Origin: a bacterium
GTDB taxonomy: Bacteria; Patescibacteriota; Minisyncoccia; UBA6257; UBA9933
NCBI GenBank assembly: GCA_030693235.1
Contig: JAUYBE010000016.1
Location: forward strand, 99,917 to 160,059
Reading direction: 5' to 3'
DNA: 60,143 nt
Within the stretch, counting starts at the first letter, position 1. Every line of letters starts with the position of its first letter. Below, piece after piece: positions 27,201 through 35,384 of this stretch. The translations under genes and the position numbers were made by a program. The notes beneath the pieces are model-generated. The model saw only the letters and a list, made by a program, of their open reading frames with translations. It was not told where the DNA came from and ran no database searches.

Positions 27201-27422
27201 TTCATCGTATTTCGGCTCGTCAAAATGATAGTCGCTGAAATAAACTTCCAAATTCTCGCCGGAATAATCCTTAATCGGCGAAATTTCCTCAAAAAGCTCT
27301 TTGATTCCCGTTTTAACAAACCAATTCCAAGAAGCGATTTGGCCCTCGGCCAAAAATTGCTGCTTGATTAATTGGTCGGAGTCGGAATAAGACGAAAAAA
27401 TTTTAGTCGGTAATTTTGACAT
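24270..27422 (-). CDS. rpoB: RNA polymerase subunit beta
   Basis: 1050 residues from ATG 27422; ATG 27443 is seven codons upstream. Typical segments are [11 protein letters not shown], the rifampicin region [31 protein letters not shown], and [13 protein letters not shown] (as [15 protein letters not shown]). It is close in length to minimal beta subunits. It forms the rpoBC operon with rpoC. No rplJL genes precede it; mltG does. Confidence 0.97.
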   Translation of the reverse strand: MSKLPTKIFSSYSDSDQLIKQQFLAEGQIASWNWFVKTGIKELFEEISPIKDYSGENLEVYFSDYHFDEPKYDEETAQFKDLTYEAALRVKVKLVNLLTKKTNDEEVYLGDFPVMTKRGTFIINGVERVVVSQLIRSPGVFFTAEVSKSQKFFGAKVIPNRGSWLEFATESDGFIGVKIDRHRKAPITDLLRIFGLKDNEAIIKTFSDVDTGQIKFIEATLKKDAVKDASGSYIEVYKRLRPGDLATPENAKSLIDAMFRRSDRYSLSAVGRFKFNQRVGLKNKESQLIDLEDLILVVKEIIKLNNNPLAEPDDIDHLGNRRIKSVGELLQNRLYVGFARLRRNIQDRMSTSEIETLTPIQLINPRPLVAIIREFFATSQLSQFMNQINSLSELEHKRMLSSMGPGGLTRERAGFEVRDVHTSHYGRICPIETPEGQNIGLINYLANYARLNEFGFLETPYSKIKNGKITGEIVWFNALEEEKYKIAQGSTKLDKSGKIIEEIVDARIKGIPGTCHREEVEFIDAAPNQITSIAASLIPFLEHDDANRALMGSNMQRQAVPSIKPQAPLVGTGMEEKAVFDSGRLVIAEADGEVLSVDARQIVTEGKEKKIYNLHKFKRSNYYTCISQKPLVVKGQKVKKGDVLADASSSENGVLALGQNLLVSFISWEGANFEDAIILSERVVKDDLFSSVHIEDFYCDIRDTKLGPETTTPDIPNVPEDKLKNLDEEGIIRIGAEVAAGDILVGKISPKGEVELTPEEKLLRAVFGEKAIEVRDTSLVLPHGKSGRIVGIKIFSRERGDKLDPGVIKRIQVEIAELRKVRAGDKLAGRHGNKGVISQIRPIEDMPYLSDGTPVDIILNPLGVASRMNLGQILETHLGMAAKKLGYRAITPVFVGASEEDIKNELQKAGLPEDGKLVLYDGRTGEPFSRPVTVGYIYMLKLNHLVEDKIHMRSIGPYSLITQQPLGGKAQMGGQRFGEMEVWALEGYGAANILQEMLTIKSDDVFGRAAAFESIVRGEKIKTPSTPLAFNVLVSELKALGLSVEEIEKK

Positions 27423-27461
27423 AAAAAATAAAAGCCCTCTCAAGGCGGAGCAAAATAATAA

Positions 27462-28448
27462 TTATCTATTTAATAAATATGCGGCGCGATTTTTGTTGTG
27501 TTCATCAAAGGTCTCGCTAAAAATCGTTTTTTTTGTTTTGGGGTCGGAAAGATAATACCAATATCTTGTTTTTTCCGAATTTAAAACCGCTTTTATCGAT
27601 TCCGAATCGGGATTGGAAATCGGACCTTCCGGCAAACCAGGATAAAGATAAGTATTATAAACTGAATTAATTTTATAATCCGCTTCCGCAAGCCGCGGAC
27701 AATTCAAAAACCGGCCAGAGCATTTAGCGTAAATAACGCTCGCGTCAACTTGAAGCGGCATGCCCACTTTTAATCTTTTCAATAAAATTCCGGCAGCAAC
27801 TTTTTTCTCCTCGTAATCGGGAATTTCTTTTTCTAAAATCGAAGCTAAAATTAATTTATCTAAAATCCTATCATTATCTTTAAATAAAGGCAAGGCTTTT
27901 GTTTTAAAATTGTCTAAAAACTTGTGGATAACCAAATCAGCGCCGGAATCGGGGAAAAAACGATAAGTGTCGGGAAAAAGAAATCCTTCAAGTGAATGAG
28001 CTTCGGTTAAATAAGAATAATCGCTTTTCAAGGAATTGATGTTAAAATTTATTATCTCGCCCGGTTTAATAATACGAGCTTCGCTTAATTTTTCATCAAT
28101 CTCTTTAAGGGTTAAGCCCGGAGCGATTACCGCGGAAATTTCTTCCGGCCCTTTTGTTAAAATTCCAAACAATTTCGAAATAGAGAAATCCGAAGATAAT
28201 GCGTATTTTCCCGGTTTTAATCGGCGGGCCTCGCCGGTAATTACGCCGTAAATTTTAAAAACCGCCGTGGACGCAATCAAATTTTCGCTTTTCAATTTAT
28301 CGACGATTTCATTAAAACTCATTCCGGTTGATATTTTAAAATCACCAATTAAAATTGAAGCCCTCGCGGGAAAGGTCCGAAAAAAAAGAAACGACGAAAT
28401 TAAACCGAAAAATAAAAAGCCGCTGATAATTAAGGCTGTTTTTTTCAT
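27462..28448 (-). CDS. mltG: Endolytic murein transglycosylase MltG (YceG-like)
   Basis: 328 residues. One N-terminal membrane helix (about 7-24) is followed by a LysM-like region and the YceG domain with ASILEKEIPD (catalytic Glu), LKVGMPLQVDASVIYA and NTYLYPGLPEGPISNP. It cleaves nascent glycan chains and ends their polymerisation. It overlaps rodA by 4 bp, linking it to the peptidoglycan elongation machinery. Confidence 0.92.
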   Translation of the reverse strand: MKKTALIISGFLFFGLISSFLFFRTFPARASILIGDFKISTGMSFNEIVDKLKSENLIASTAVFKIYGVITGEARRLKPGKYALSSDFSISKLFGILTKGPEEISAVIAPGLTLKEIDEKLSEARIIKPGEIINFNINSLKSDYSYLTEAHSLEGFLFPDTYRFFPDSGADLVIHKFLDNFKTKALPLFKDNDRILDKLILASILEKEIPDYEEKKVAAGILLKRLKVGMPLQVDASVIYAKCSGRFLNCPRLAEADYKINSVYNTYLYPGLPEGPISNPDSESIKAVLNSEKTRYWYYLSDPKTKKTIFSETFDEHNKNRAAYLLNR

Positions 28449-29518
28449 AAGCGACGAACAAAAATCGATTGAATTATACCTATCAGAATCAAGTTCGTCA
28501 ATAAACTGGAACCGCCGTAGCTTAAAAACGGGAATGTCACGCCGACAACCGGCGTCAACCCCAAATTGGAACCGACGTTAAAAATAAACTGGGCGATGAA
28601 TAAAATAACCGTTCCCATGCAGATAAAACGGCTGAAATTATTTTCGGCGTTCAAACCTATTTTAACGATTCTTAAAATTAAAAGGGCGAAAATAACAACC
28701 AAAAGAAAACCCGAAAACAATCCCCATTCCTCGATAAAAGCCGCGAAAATAAAATCCGTCTGGGCCTCGGGCAAAAATCCCAATTGCGATTGCGTCCCTT
28801 GGCCGAATCCTTTGCCGAAAAAACCGGCTGAACCGATGGCGATTTTTGATTGAATAACATTGTAATTTACTCCCAAAGGATCGCGGTCCGAAAAAAGAAA
28901 ACCCAAAATTCTTTCTTTTTGATAATTTTCCAAAAAACTTTGCCAAAGAACCATTCCCAAAAGAGAAAAAATAACCAAACCAATAATTAAATACCGCCAA
29001 GGAATGCCGCTGACCAGAAGAAAACCGAGCCATAAACAAAAAAGAATCAAAATCGAACCGAAGTCCGGCTGAAGACTAATAAGGCCTGCTGGAATAATAA
29101 AATAAAAAAAGGAAGTGGCTAAATTTGATAATCGAGCCATACCGATATGTTTTCGGCCGAAAAACCACGCGTAAACAATGATCAAAACCAATTTCGCCAG
29201 TTCTGAAACCTGAAAACGAAAATCTCCTATTACCAACCAGCCCTTAACACCTCGAATAGTCGGCGCGAAAAAATAAGTCAGTAATAAAAATAAAATTACC
29301 AATCCATAAAGCCCGAAAATCGCTCCCCGATAATTAACATAAGATCGCCAATCGAATTTAACAAACAAAAAAGCGAAAAAAAGTCCGAGCGCCAAAGCGA
29401 TTACTTGCTTGAAAACCAAATCCGGCGCGGTTGAAGCCAAGCTCAAAAATCCGGCGCCGATTAAAAATAAAACCGCCGAATTCAGTTTCCAATCTAATTG
29501 TTTGAAAAAGGAAAGCAT
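28445..29518 (-). CDS. rodA: RodA/FtsW family peptidoglycan glycosyltransferase
   Basis: 357 residues with about ten membrane helices. SEDS motifs include GVKGWL, FRFQVSELAKLVLI, LLISLQPDFGS-like (GLISLQPDFGSILILF) and PFLSYGGSSLL. The family polymerises lipid II with a partner class-B penicillin-binding protein, not present here. RodA is favoured over FtsW by the neighbour mltG, but this is not certain. Confidence 0.9.
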   Translation of the reverse strand: MLSFFKQLDWKLNSAVLFLIGAGFLSLASTAPDLVFKQVIALALGLFFAFLFVKFDWRSYVNYRGAIFGLYGLVILFLLLTYFFAPTIRGVKGWLVIGDFRFQVSELAKLVLIIVYAWFFGRKHIGMARLSNLATSFFYFIIPAGLISLQPDFGSILILFCLWLGFLLVSGIPWRYLIIGLVIFSLLGMVLWQSFLENYQKERILGFLFSDRDPLGVNYNVIQSKIAIGSAGFFGKGFGQGTQSQLGFLPEAQTDFIFAAFIEEWGLFSGFLLVVIFALLILRIVKIGLNAENNFSRFICMGTVILFIAQFIFNVGSNLGLTPVVGVTFPFLSYGGSSLLTNLILIGIIQSIFVRRL

Positions 29519-29532
29519 ATTTTTTATATATA

Positions 29533-30699
29533 TTATAATCCCAAATTACCATTAGCGATCAACCGCCGATTTTTTTTGCGCAAATAATTAATATAACCGG
29601 CAACGGCAATCATAGCGGCGTTGTCAGCGCAGAATTTTTTTGCTGGCGCCAAAAAATCGATTTTTAATTGAGATTGCTTCGCTTCGCTCGCAACGACAGA
29701 TTGAAATTGTTTCTGCAAAGTTTTATTTGCGGCGACGCCGCCGGAAATCATTATTGATTTAGCTTTGAATTCTTTGGCGGCTCGCAATGTTTTTGAAATT
29801 AAAACATCGAAAGCGGCGGCTTGAAAAGAAGCAGCTATATCTTGAATTATGAATTTAGAAGTATGAATTAGGGGAGGTGTTTTTTTATTCATTATTCCTA
29901 ATTCATTATTCTTAATTCCCCGGAGGTAATACAAAACCGCCGTTTTTAACCCCGAAAAACTGAAATCATAATTTTTTTGGTAAATCATCGGCCGAGGAAA
30001 ACTAATCGCTTCGGGATTTCCTTTTTTGGCGAGCTTTTCAATTTCCGGACCGCCGGGGTAGGGCAAATCTAATAGTCGCGCCACCTTGTCAAACGCTTCG
30101 CCAACGGCATCGTCTCTGGTTTCACCGAGTTTTTTATAATGAGTTAAATCTTTCATTAATAGAAGTATCGTATGCCCGCCGCTTATAATGAGCGCGATTG
30201 CCGGAAACAATTCTGAATTCTGAATTCTGAATTCTGAATTTACAGTTTTCTGTTCTAACAGAAAACTGTAGAGGTGGCCTTCAAGATGGCTGACGCCAAT
30301 AAGTTTAGGGTTTAGGACATAGGGTTTAGGGTATAGGGTTTTATATAAATCTTTGGCGAAATTTATGCCTGTCCATAATGCCGGTTCTAAACCCGGTCCA
30401 ACTGTTACACAAATTAAATCAACTTTTTGGATTTTGGGTTTTGGGTTTGGGATTTGTTTAGAAATTAGAAATTCTGATTTAGAAATTCCAAAAATCTTCC
30501 GAAACAATATTGGAAGATTTTTGGTGTGTTCTCTCTTTGCCAAATTCGGCACAACGCCGCCAAAAGGCCTGTGAATTTTTATCTGCGACGCCACGAGATT
30601 TTCCAAAATTTTAAATTGAGGGTTTTTTAATCCCCCGGAGGCTTCCACTAAAGCAATCGCCGTCTCGTCACAACTTGTTTCAATTGCAAGAATTTTCAT
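29533..30699 (-). CDS. tsaD: tRNA threonylcarbamoyladenosine transferase TsaD with multiple repeat inserts
   Basis: 388 residues from ATG 30699; the family is usually near 340. Motifs: LAIETSCDETAIALV, the metal site SHLEGHLYS, SGGHT, DDAVGEAFDKVARLL, PGGP, SGGVAANKTL and CADNAAM. With TsaB, TsaC and TsaE it makes t6A on ANN-decoding tRNAs. The extra length comes from at least five in-frame intergenic-type repeats, for example PNPKPKIQK, YPKPYVLNPK, NSEFRIQNSE, NNELGIMNKK and SVVASEAKQSQ. The frame is intact. Confidence 0.93.
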   Translation of the reverse strand: MKILAIETSCDETAIALVEASGGLKNPQFKILENLVASQIKIHRPFGGVVPNLAKREHTKNLPILFRKIFGISKSEFLISKQIPNPKPKIQKVDLICVTVGPGLEPALWTGINFAKDLYKTLYPKPYVLNPKLIGVSHLEGHLYSFLLEQKTVNSEFRIQNSELFPAIALIISGGHTILLLMKDLTHYKKLGETRDDAVGEAFDKVARLLDLPYPGGPEIEKLAKKGNPEAISFPRPMIYQKNYDFSFSGLKTAVLYYLRGIKNNELGIMNKKTPPLIHTSKFIIQDIAASFQAAAFDVLISKTLRAAKEFKAKSIMISGGVAANKTLQKQFQSVVASEAKQSQLKIDFLAPAKKFCADNAAMIAVAGYINYLRKKNRRLIANGNLGL

Positions 30700-30713
30700 A
30701 AAAATTTTAACAT

Positions 30714-30788
30714 TGGTGTCCTCGACAGGAATCGAACCTGTACCGCCTCCTTCGGAGGGAGGCATTGTATCCATTCAACTACGAGGAC
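30714..30788 (-). tRNA. tRNA-Arg (anticodon CCG)
   Basis: On the minus strand GTCCTCG pairs with CGAGGAC; discriminator A and an encoded CCA follow. The anticodon arm is CCTCC-CTCCGAA-GGAGG giving CCG, and the T-arm is CAGGTTCGATTCCTG. It lies 14 bp upstream of the tsaD start in the same orientation. Confidence 0.93.
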
Positions 30789-30846
30789 AAAAATAGGGTT
30801 TAACCACCAGAGAATAGCCAATAGTTTAAACCCTAAACCCTAGTGG

Positions 30847-31293
30847 CTAGTGGCTAAAAACTAATTTAACATACACCACATCGCTCGGCGCAGGCGAATA
30901 AGAAATCTTCATTTCAACTTTTTTAAAAGTTTCTTTGATTTTTTTAGCCAATTTTACCGCCAATTGATTTTCGGTCGTGGTTATTCTCAACCCTTCTTCA
31001 TTTTCTTTTATAGCAATCAATCTGTCCATTGGGTCGCGCTGATAAGCCCGAGCTGCAAAAGTTTTCGCCAAATTGATTAAATCGCTTTTTATTTTAATCG
31101 GAATATTTTTGATAATTATTTCGCCTTCAAATTGCCTGTTTTTAATCATCGCGCAGGCCGGGCAAAGCGAAAATTTCACCGCTAAATTTTCTTTTAAGTT
31201 TTTATAATGGCGCAGATTGCGATGCCAGGATTTTTTATAATAAACCGCGTCGCATACCTTGCAAAAAACCAAACCCGATTTTGTTTTTTTCAT
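30847..31293 (-). CDS. Zinc-ribbon protein of the NMD3/BCAM0308-like group
   Basis: 148 residues. Two CxxC pairs (FCKVCDAVYYKKSWH and LCPACAMIKNR) form a probable zinc ribbon, followed by an alpha/beta domain. This combination resembles BCAM0308-type bacterial proteins and the N-terminal part of archaeal NMD3; a ribosome-related role is only a guess. The gene is 5 bp from the transporter upstream in the same unit. Confidence 0.55.
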   Translation of the reverse strand: MKKTKSGLVFCKVCDAVYYKKSWHRNLRHYKNLKENLAVKFSLCPACAMIKNRQFEGEIIIKNIPIKIKSDLINLAKTFAARAYQRDPMDRLIAIKENEEGLRITTTENQLAVKLAKKIKETFKKVEMKISYSPAPSDVVYVKLVFSH

Positions 31294-31297
31294 AAAT

Positions 31298-32434
31298 TTA
31301 GTATGCTATTTCATAAATTATCCCACCGACAAAAATTAAAAGCAAGGCGTAAATAATGAGCGGGTTCATTTTTTGCAGAAAGACGCCGCGCTCTTCGTCT
31401 CCGGACTTGCGCGCCTTTAACCACATTAAAATAATAAAGACGCTCTCTAACCCAATAAAAACTCCTCCTATTAAACCGACTAATTTCAAAAAATTCTGAA
31501 AGCCCAAAAAATATAAAAACAGAGGAGATAAAACAATTATTAATCCGGAAAAAATTTGAGGAAAATTAAAATCATGTTCAAAACTTTTTTTAACATCTCG
31601 GCCGATCACGATATAAGAACTCCATAGAGAAATCAGCCCTAATCCTCCCAATAGTCCCAAAATCGATGGCGGCAGCCGGCCGATTAAGCCGGAAATTGAA
31701 TCCTGAGAAACGGTTTCCGACAAACTCAAAATGCCGAACACAAATATTGAATAAATTAAAGCCGGGGCCAAGCTGCCCAAAATAATCGGAATCTTGGCTT
31801 TCAGTTGCGGCTGATTATTATTTCTGAAATAACCGAGTAAAGCCGGAATAGCTGTCCGGCCGGCCAAAGAAAACAAAACAGCGCCGTACGGCAAAAATAA
31901 ATATTTTAAATCAAAAGAAGATATTGAAACCGCCTGCCCCATGTCGCCGAAACCATAGCCGAAAATTATTAAAATAATTCCTGCGATTCCGAAGGTGATT
32001 AAAAATTCCGCAATCGCCAAACGATTAATTCCCATGAAAACCGCCAAAGAACCGAAAAGCCAAAAAATCAAGATTTTATAAATATCCGGCAAAACGATGT
32101 TCTGGGGAATCAAATTGAAAAAACTGACGGATAAAATCAAATAAACGGTCAAAATAAAAATCATTCCGACGATCGTCGTTAAAATCGCCGACCACTTGCC
32201 CCAGCTGCCGAGATAAATTTCCGCGTAGCCGAAAAAGCGGCGATTTTCTTTGGTCCGTAAAATAATGTCTGCGTACATCAAATGAATTAAAGTAAAAACC
32301 GCGCTGAAAATAATTAAATAAAACAAGCCCGTTAAAACCCCGGCTCTTATAAAAACATAAGGCAAAGCAAAAACGCCCGCGCCAATAATTGTCCCGGCAA
32401 GCAGACTCGCCGGCAAAATAATATTCTTAAACAC
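31298..32434 (-). CDS. Amino acid permease (aromatic amino acid/APC-type)
   Basis: 378 residues with about eleven helices. The opening AGTIIGAGVFALPYVF is the first-helix motif of the tryptophan/tyrosine permease group. The family imports amino acids with protons; the substrate is unknown. Uptake fits an organism with few biosynthetic genes. It lies in a minus-strand run with the SLOG and elongation-factor-like genes. Confidence 0.8.
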   Translation of the reverse strand: MFKNIILPASLLAGTIIGAGVFALPYVFIRAGVLTGLFYLIIFSAVFTLIHLMYADIILRTKENRRFFGYAEIYLGSWGKWSAILTTIVGMIFILTVYLILSVSFFNLIPQNIVLPDIYKILIFWLFGSLAVFMGINRLAIAEFLITFGIAGIILIIFGYGFGDMGQAVSISSFDLKYLFLPYGAVLFSLAGRTAIPALLGYFRNNNQPQLKAKIPIILGSLAPALIYSIFVFGILSLSETVSQDSISGLIGRLPPSILGLLGGLGLISLWSSYIVIGRDVKKSFEHDFNFPQIFSGLIIVLSPLFLYFLGFQNFLKLVGLIGGVFIGLESVFIILMWLKARKSGDEERGVFLQKMNPLIIYALLLIFVGGIIYEIAY

Positions 32435-32445
32435 CTTATAAACTT

Positions 32446-32694
32446 TTAAACTTCGTAAATCTTATATCCTTCTCTGACTTTCTCGTCGACTTTAATGCCG
32501 ACATCCTGTCCTTTTTTGGCGCTCTTTATGCTTTCGTGTTCATATTGCATTGAACCGATAATTTGGGAAAAATCCGTATTGGCGCCTTTAAAATTAACCG
32601 TCTCGCCGACTTTTACTCCGCGATTGAATTTCACAACGGCAACGCCGATATGATCGTAATAATGAATAACTTCGCCGATTGGTTTCTTTTCCAT
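32446..32694 (-). CDS. Translation elongation factor-like beta-barrel protein
   Basis: 82 residues from ATG 32694; an upstream in-frame ATG at 32784 would overlap the previous gene. IGEVIHYYDHIGVAVVKF, VGETVNFKG and QIIGSMQYEHESIKSAKKGQDVGIKV match domain II of EF-Tu-like GTPases. No G domain is present. Such stand-alone domains are known but their function is undefined. Confidence 0.7.
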   Translation of the reverse strand: MEKKPIGEVIHYYDHIGVAVVKFNRGVKVGETVNFKGANTDFSQIIGSMQYEHESIKSAKKGQDVGIKVDEKVREGYKIYEV

Positions 32695-32701
32695 AAAATA
32701 A

Positions 32702-33292
32702 TTAGTGATTATTTCGACCTTTTTCTTTCTTGATAATTTCCACGAGTTTGTCCAAAAGTTCTTTTGGACTGGAAGAATAAACAATTTTATCTTTCATTTC
32801 TTCGGCTCGGTGAGATTTTTCAATCAGGGTTTTTAAAATCTCATCGGTTTCCCAATCGCCCACTAAAATGCCTATCGGTTTCTTGTCTTCAAAAGCGATT
32901 GTAAATTCATTAAGCGTTCCCATTCGACCGCAACCGATAACCACGGCATCGGACGACCTCGTCAATATTAAATTACGGCCGGAATATTCAAAACCGGTAT
33001 AAACGATCACATCGTGAAAATCCGTCGGTAATTGGTAGCGCTCAATATGTTCTTTTTCGGTTTTTGCCGGCGAAAAACCGATAACGATTCCGCCTTCTTT
33101 TTTCGCGCCTTTGGCCGCCCAATAAGGAAAACCCGTGGTGGCGCCGTCAACCAAAACCGCGTCATGACGAACAATTTCCCTGCCCAATTCCTCGGCTAAA
33201 TTAAAAGCGTTAATTCCGCAATGGTTGGTCTCGGCCGCCCCGGAAACGCAAATTTTGTATTTATAACTCGTATGACAAATATTGTTATCCAT
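32702..33292 (-). CDS. SLOG/LOG-like nucleotide-binding protein
   Basis: 196 residues. A Rossmann-like fold with VSGAAETNHCG, VDGATTGFPYWAAKGAK and the key loop GCGRMGTLNEF, corresponding to the PGGxGTxxE loop of LOG phosphoribohydrolases but with the prolyl-glycine pair changed. The family cleaves nucleotide base-sugar bonds or binds nucleotides. Activity is uncertain because the glutamate context is altered. Confidence 0.7.
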   Translation of the reverse strand: MDNNICHTSYKYKICVSGAAETNHCGINAFNLAEELGREIVRHDAVLVDGATTGFPYWAAKGAKKEGGIVIGFSPAKTEKEHIERYQLPTDFHDVIVYTGFEYSGRNLILTRSSDAVVIGCGRMGTLNEFTIAFEDKKPIGILVGDWETDEILKTLIEKSHRAEEMKDKIVYSSSPKELLDKLVEIIKKEKGRNNH

Positions 33293-33300
33293 TTTATTTA

Positions 33301-34707
33301 TTATAGCACATATTCTTCTCCTTTTAAAGGCATTGCCGCGTCAATCGCCAATTCATCTCTAATTTTTCTCGCCAAAAGAACCATTTGGTCTTCTTCCCCT
33401 TGGACAATAAAAACTTTTTTCAAATTCAATCTCATCGGCCTTAACCAATTTAAAAGTTTCGGCTGGTCGGCGTGGGCCGAATAACCGCCGATCGCTTTTA
33501 CTTTACATCTTACCGGAATTTCTTCGCCGAAAATTTTAACGCTGAAAGGTTGTCCTGTTTTTACGCCGTCCAAAATCCGTCTTCCCAAAGAACCTTGCGT
33601 CTGATAACCAATAAATAAAATCGTGTTTTTCGGATCGGACAAATATCGGTATTCATGGTGTAAAATCCGACCGCCTTGCGACATTCCGGAACCGGCAATG
33701 ATTATTTTCGGCGGCAAAACATCATTGATTTCTTTTGATTGCTCGGTTGTCAAAGTCAATCTCAAGCCCGGAAAATCAAAAATCGCGTCGCCTTTTCGCA
33801 GGGTTGAGAGCGCCTCTTGGTCAAAATAATCCGAATCCTGGGAGTATTTCTTATAAGCAGAGGTCAACTTTATCGCCAACGGACTATCAACAAAAATCGG
33901 CGCCTTTGGAATTCGATTATTTTCAACCAATTCATTTAATTCATATAAAAGTTCTTGCGTTCTTTCCATGGCAAAAGCCGGAATCATCAAAACGCCTCCG
34001 GCTTTTATCGTTTCTTCAATCAAATCTTCAAGAATTTCTTTTCTGGCTTCCAAATCCTCATGAATCCGGCCACCATAAGCCGATTCAATCAAAACATAAT
34101 CCGCCTTATCAATGATTTCGGTATCTTTAACCAAAGGCGCCAGGACATTGCCCAAATCGCCGGAAAAAATTATTCGCTTTCCTTCGGCCGAAACCGCGAT
34201 AAAAGCCGAACCCAGAATATGGCCGGCGTCATAAAATTCGATTTCGAATCCACCGGCCGCCAAACCGATTTTAAATTTTTGGTGATACTTAACCGTCTGC
34301 CACAACTCCATTGTCTTATTGACATCGTCCAAACTATAAATCGGCGCTAATTTTTTTTCTTCGGCTTCTTTATTTAAAAGATGTTCTGAATCAATCAAAA
34401 GCTCTTCGCTGAAATCTTTGGTCGGCGCCGTTGAATATATCGAACCGCGAAAACCGGCTTTATAAAGTTGGGGCAATCTACCGATATGGTCAATATGGCT
34501 ATGCGTAATCAAAACCGCGTCAATGGTTTTCGGGTCAAAAGGAAAAGGTTCAAAATTCAAACGCTCGCAATAACCGGAACCCTGATTCAACCCGCAATCA
34601 ATCAAAATTCTTGTTGCCTGCCCTGAGCCCGCCGAAGGGTCGTTTGTCTCCAGTAAATAGTTGGCGCCGGTTACCATTTTGGCGCCACCGTGAAAAGTTA
34701 ATTTCAT
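33301..34707 (-). CDS. Beta-CASP metallo-beta-lactamase ribonuclease
   Basis: 468 residues from ATG 34707. The metallo-beta-lactamase core has ITHSHIDHIGRLP (HxHxDH) and FSGDLGN; the beta-CASP part has ESAYGGR, VLMIPAFAMERTQELLYEL, VDSPLA and the C-terminal GGYSAHADQP. The group includes CPSF-like RNA endonucleases. Residues near 25-33 (DPSAGSGQA) are encoded by a dispersed repeat also present in the solute-binding gene at 6557. Confidence 0.9.
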   Translation of the reverse strand: MKLTFHGGAKMVTGANYLLETNDPSAGSGQATRILIDCGLNQGSGYCERLNFEPFPFDPKTIDAVLITHSHIDHIGRLPQLYKAGFRGSIYSTAPTKDFSEELLIDSEHLLNKEAEEKKLAPIYSLDDVNKTMELWQTVKYHQKFKIGLAAGGFEIEFYDAGHILGSAFIAVSAEGKRIIFSGDLGNVLAPLVKDTEIIDKADYVLIESAYGGRIHEDLEARKEILEDLIEETIKAGGVLMIPAFAMERTQELLYELNELVENNRIPKAPIFVDSPLAIKLTSAYKKYSQDSDYFDQEALSTLRKGDAIFDFPGLRLTLTTEQSKEINDVLPPKIIIAGSGMSQGGRILHHEYRYLSDPKNTILFIGYQTQGSLGRRILDGVKTGQPFSVKIFGEEIPVRCKVKAIGGYSAHADQPKLLNWLRPMRLNLKKVFIVQGEEDQMVLLARKIRDELAIDAAMPLKGEEYVL

Positions 34708-35022
34708 GCTATAATTGTATAAATTTATAAGCTTCAGCGCAATAAATTTATTTAGAATTATGAGCACCCCGCACATAGTCTGACCACACGCTATCTTAAT
34801 AATCTATCAGTTGAAAGCGAAGCGGCTTCGCCTTACCTCTGTTAAATTACCGTGAACGCATCGCTGGACTATGTGAGGGGTAAAGGTTTTCTAACTAAAT
34901 TTTCTACGGCTTCGCCTTGAAAATTTAGAGAAAGCCCTTTACAAACTTTGAATTTTATGCTATCTAATAATCAGGACTTTTAAATTATAAAAAAGGGTGA
35001 ATACATAATGAAAGGAGAGTCT
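34708..35022. other. 315-bp intergenic region with two inverted-repeat structures
   Basis: ACCCCGCACATAGTC (34766-34780) pairs with GACTATGTGAGGGGT (34867-34881), bracketing 116 bp. A second hairpin (34882-34940) pairs AAAGGTTTTCT and TAAATTTTC with their complements around a GGCTTCGCC loop. The rest is AT-rich; AATTATAAAA near 34984 may be a -10 for the next gene. No coding frame. Confidence 0.5.
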
Positions 35023-35244
35023 ATGAAAATCTTGGGAGGGATTTTGATTTGGGTCGGCTTTTTGCTTATATATGGCACAGCAGGGCAAAGTGATTTTGAA
35101 ACATTCCAGGCAATGAAGGGAGTTGATATTATCCCCACTCCACTCACAAAAACTATCGCAACAGTAGCTGTAGGAATATTTCTCTTCTTGGGTGGAATAA
35201 AAGCACTCCTATGGGAAAAAATTTCGGAAAAATCTTACCGCTAA
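35023..35244 (+). CDS. Small two-helix membrane protein, unknown function
   Basis: 73 residues from ATG 35023, chosen because AAAGGAGAG lies seven bases upstream; ATG 35008 is in frame too. Two hydrophobic helices (about 2-18 and 42-62) flank a short polar loop. No family recognised. It is followed by a 22-residue open frame and a strong terminator, forming a small separate operon. Confidence 0.6.
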   Translation: MKILGGILIWVGFLLIYGTAGQSDFETFQAMKGVDIIPTPLTKTIATVAVGIFLFLGGIKALLWEKISEKSYR

Positions 35245-35262
35245 CTATAAAGGAGACGCAAA

Positions 35263-35331
35263 ATGCCCAGCATAGCAAAGTGTGTGTCCTGCGGATACCT
35301 TACCCGCAAGGATGTTGAATGTCCGAACTAG
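35263..35331 (+). CDS. 22-residue CxxC microprotein (tentative)
   Basis: The frame reads MPSIAKCVSCGYLTRKDVE and ends CPN. AAGGAG lies seven bases before the ATG, and the stop is followed by a terminator. The CVSC plus later Cys could bind zinc. It may be a genuine small protein or the start of a truncated zinc-ribbon gene. Confidence 0.4.
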   Translation: MPSIAKCVSCGYLTRKDVECPN

Positions 35332-35350
35332 GTGATTCAATCACTCATTT

Positions 35351-35384
35351 GAGGCCGGGAGTTTAAACAACGGCCTCTTTTTTA
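35351..35384 (+). terminator. Rho-independent terminator of the small-gene operon
   Basis: GAGGCC and GGCCTC pair around a 15-base loop and are followed by TTTTTTATTTT. It runs into the 3' end of the convergent Mur ligase gene. Confidence 0.8.

Noticed and set aside
32702-32784. An N-terminal extension of the elongation-factor-like protein beginning at 32784
   Set aside because: It would overlap the SLOG gene in another frame and has no similarity; the ATG at 32694 gives the family start.
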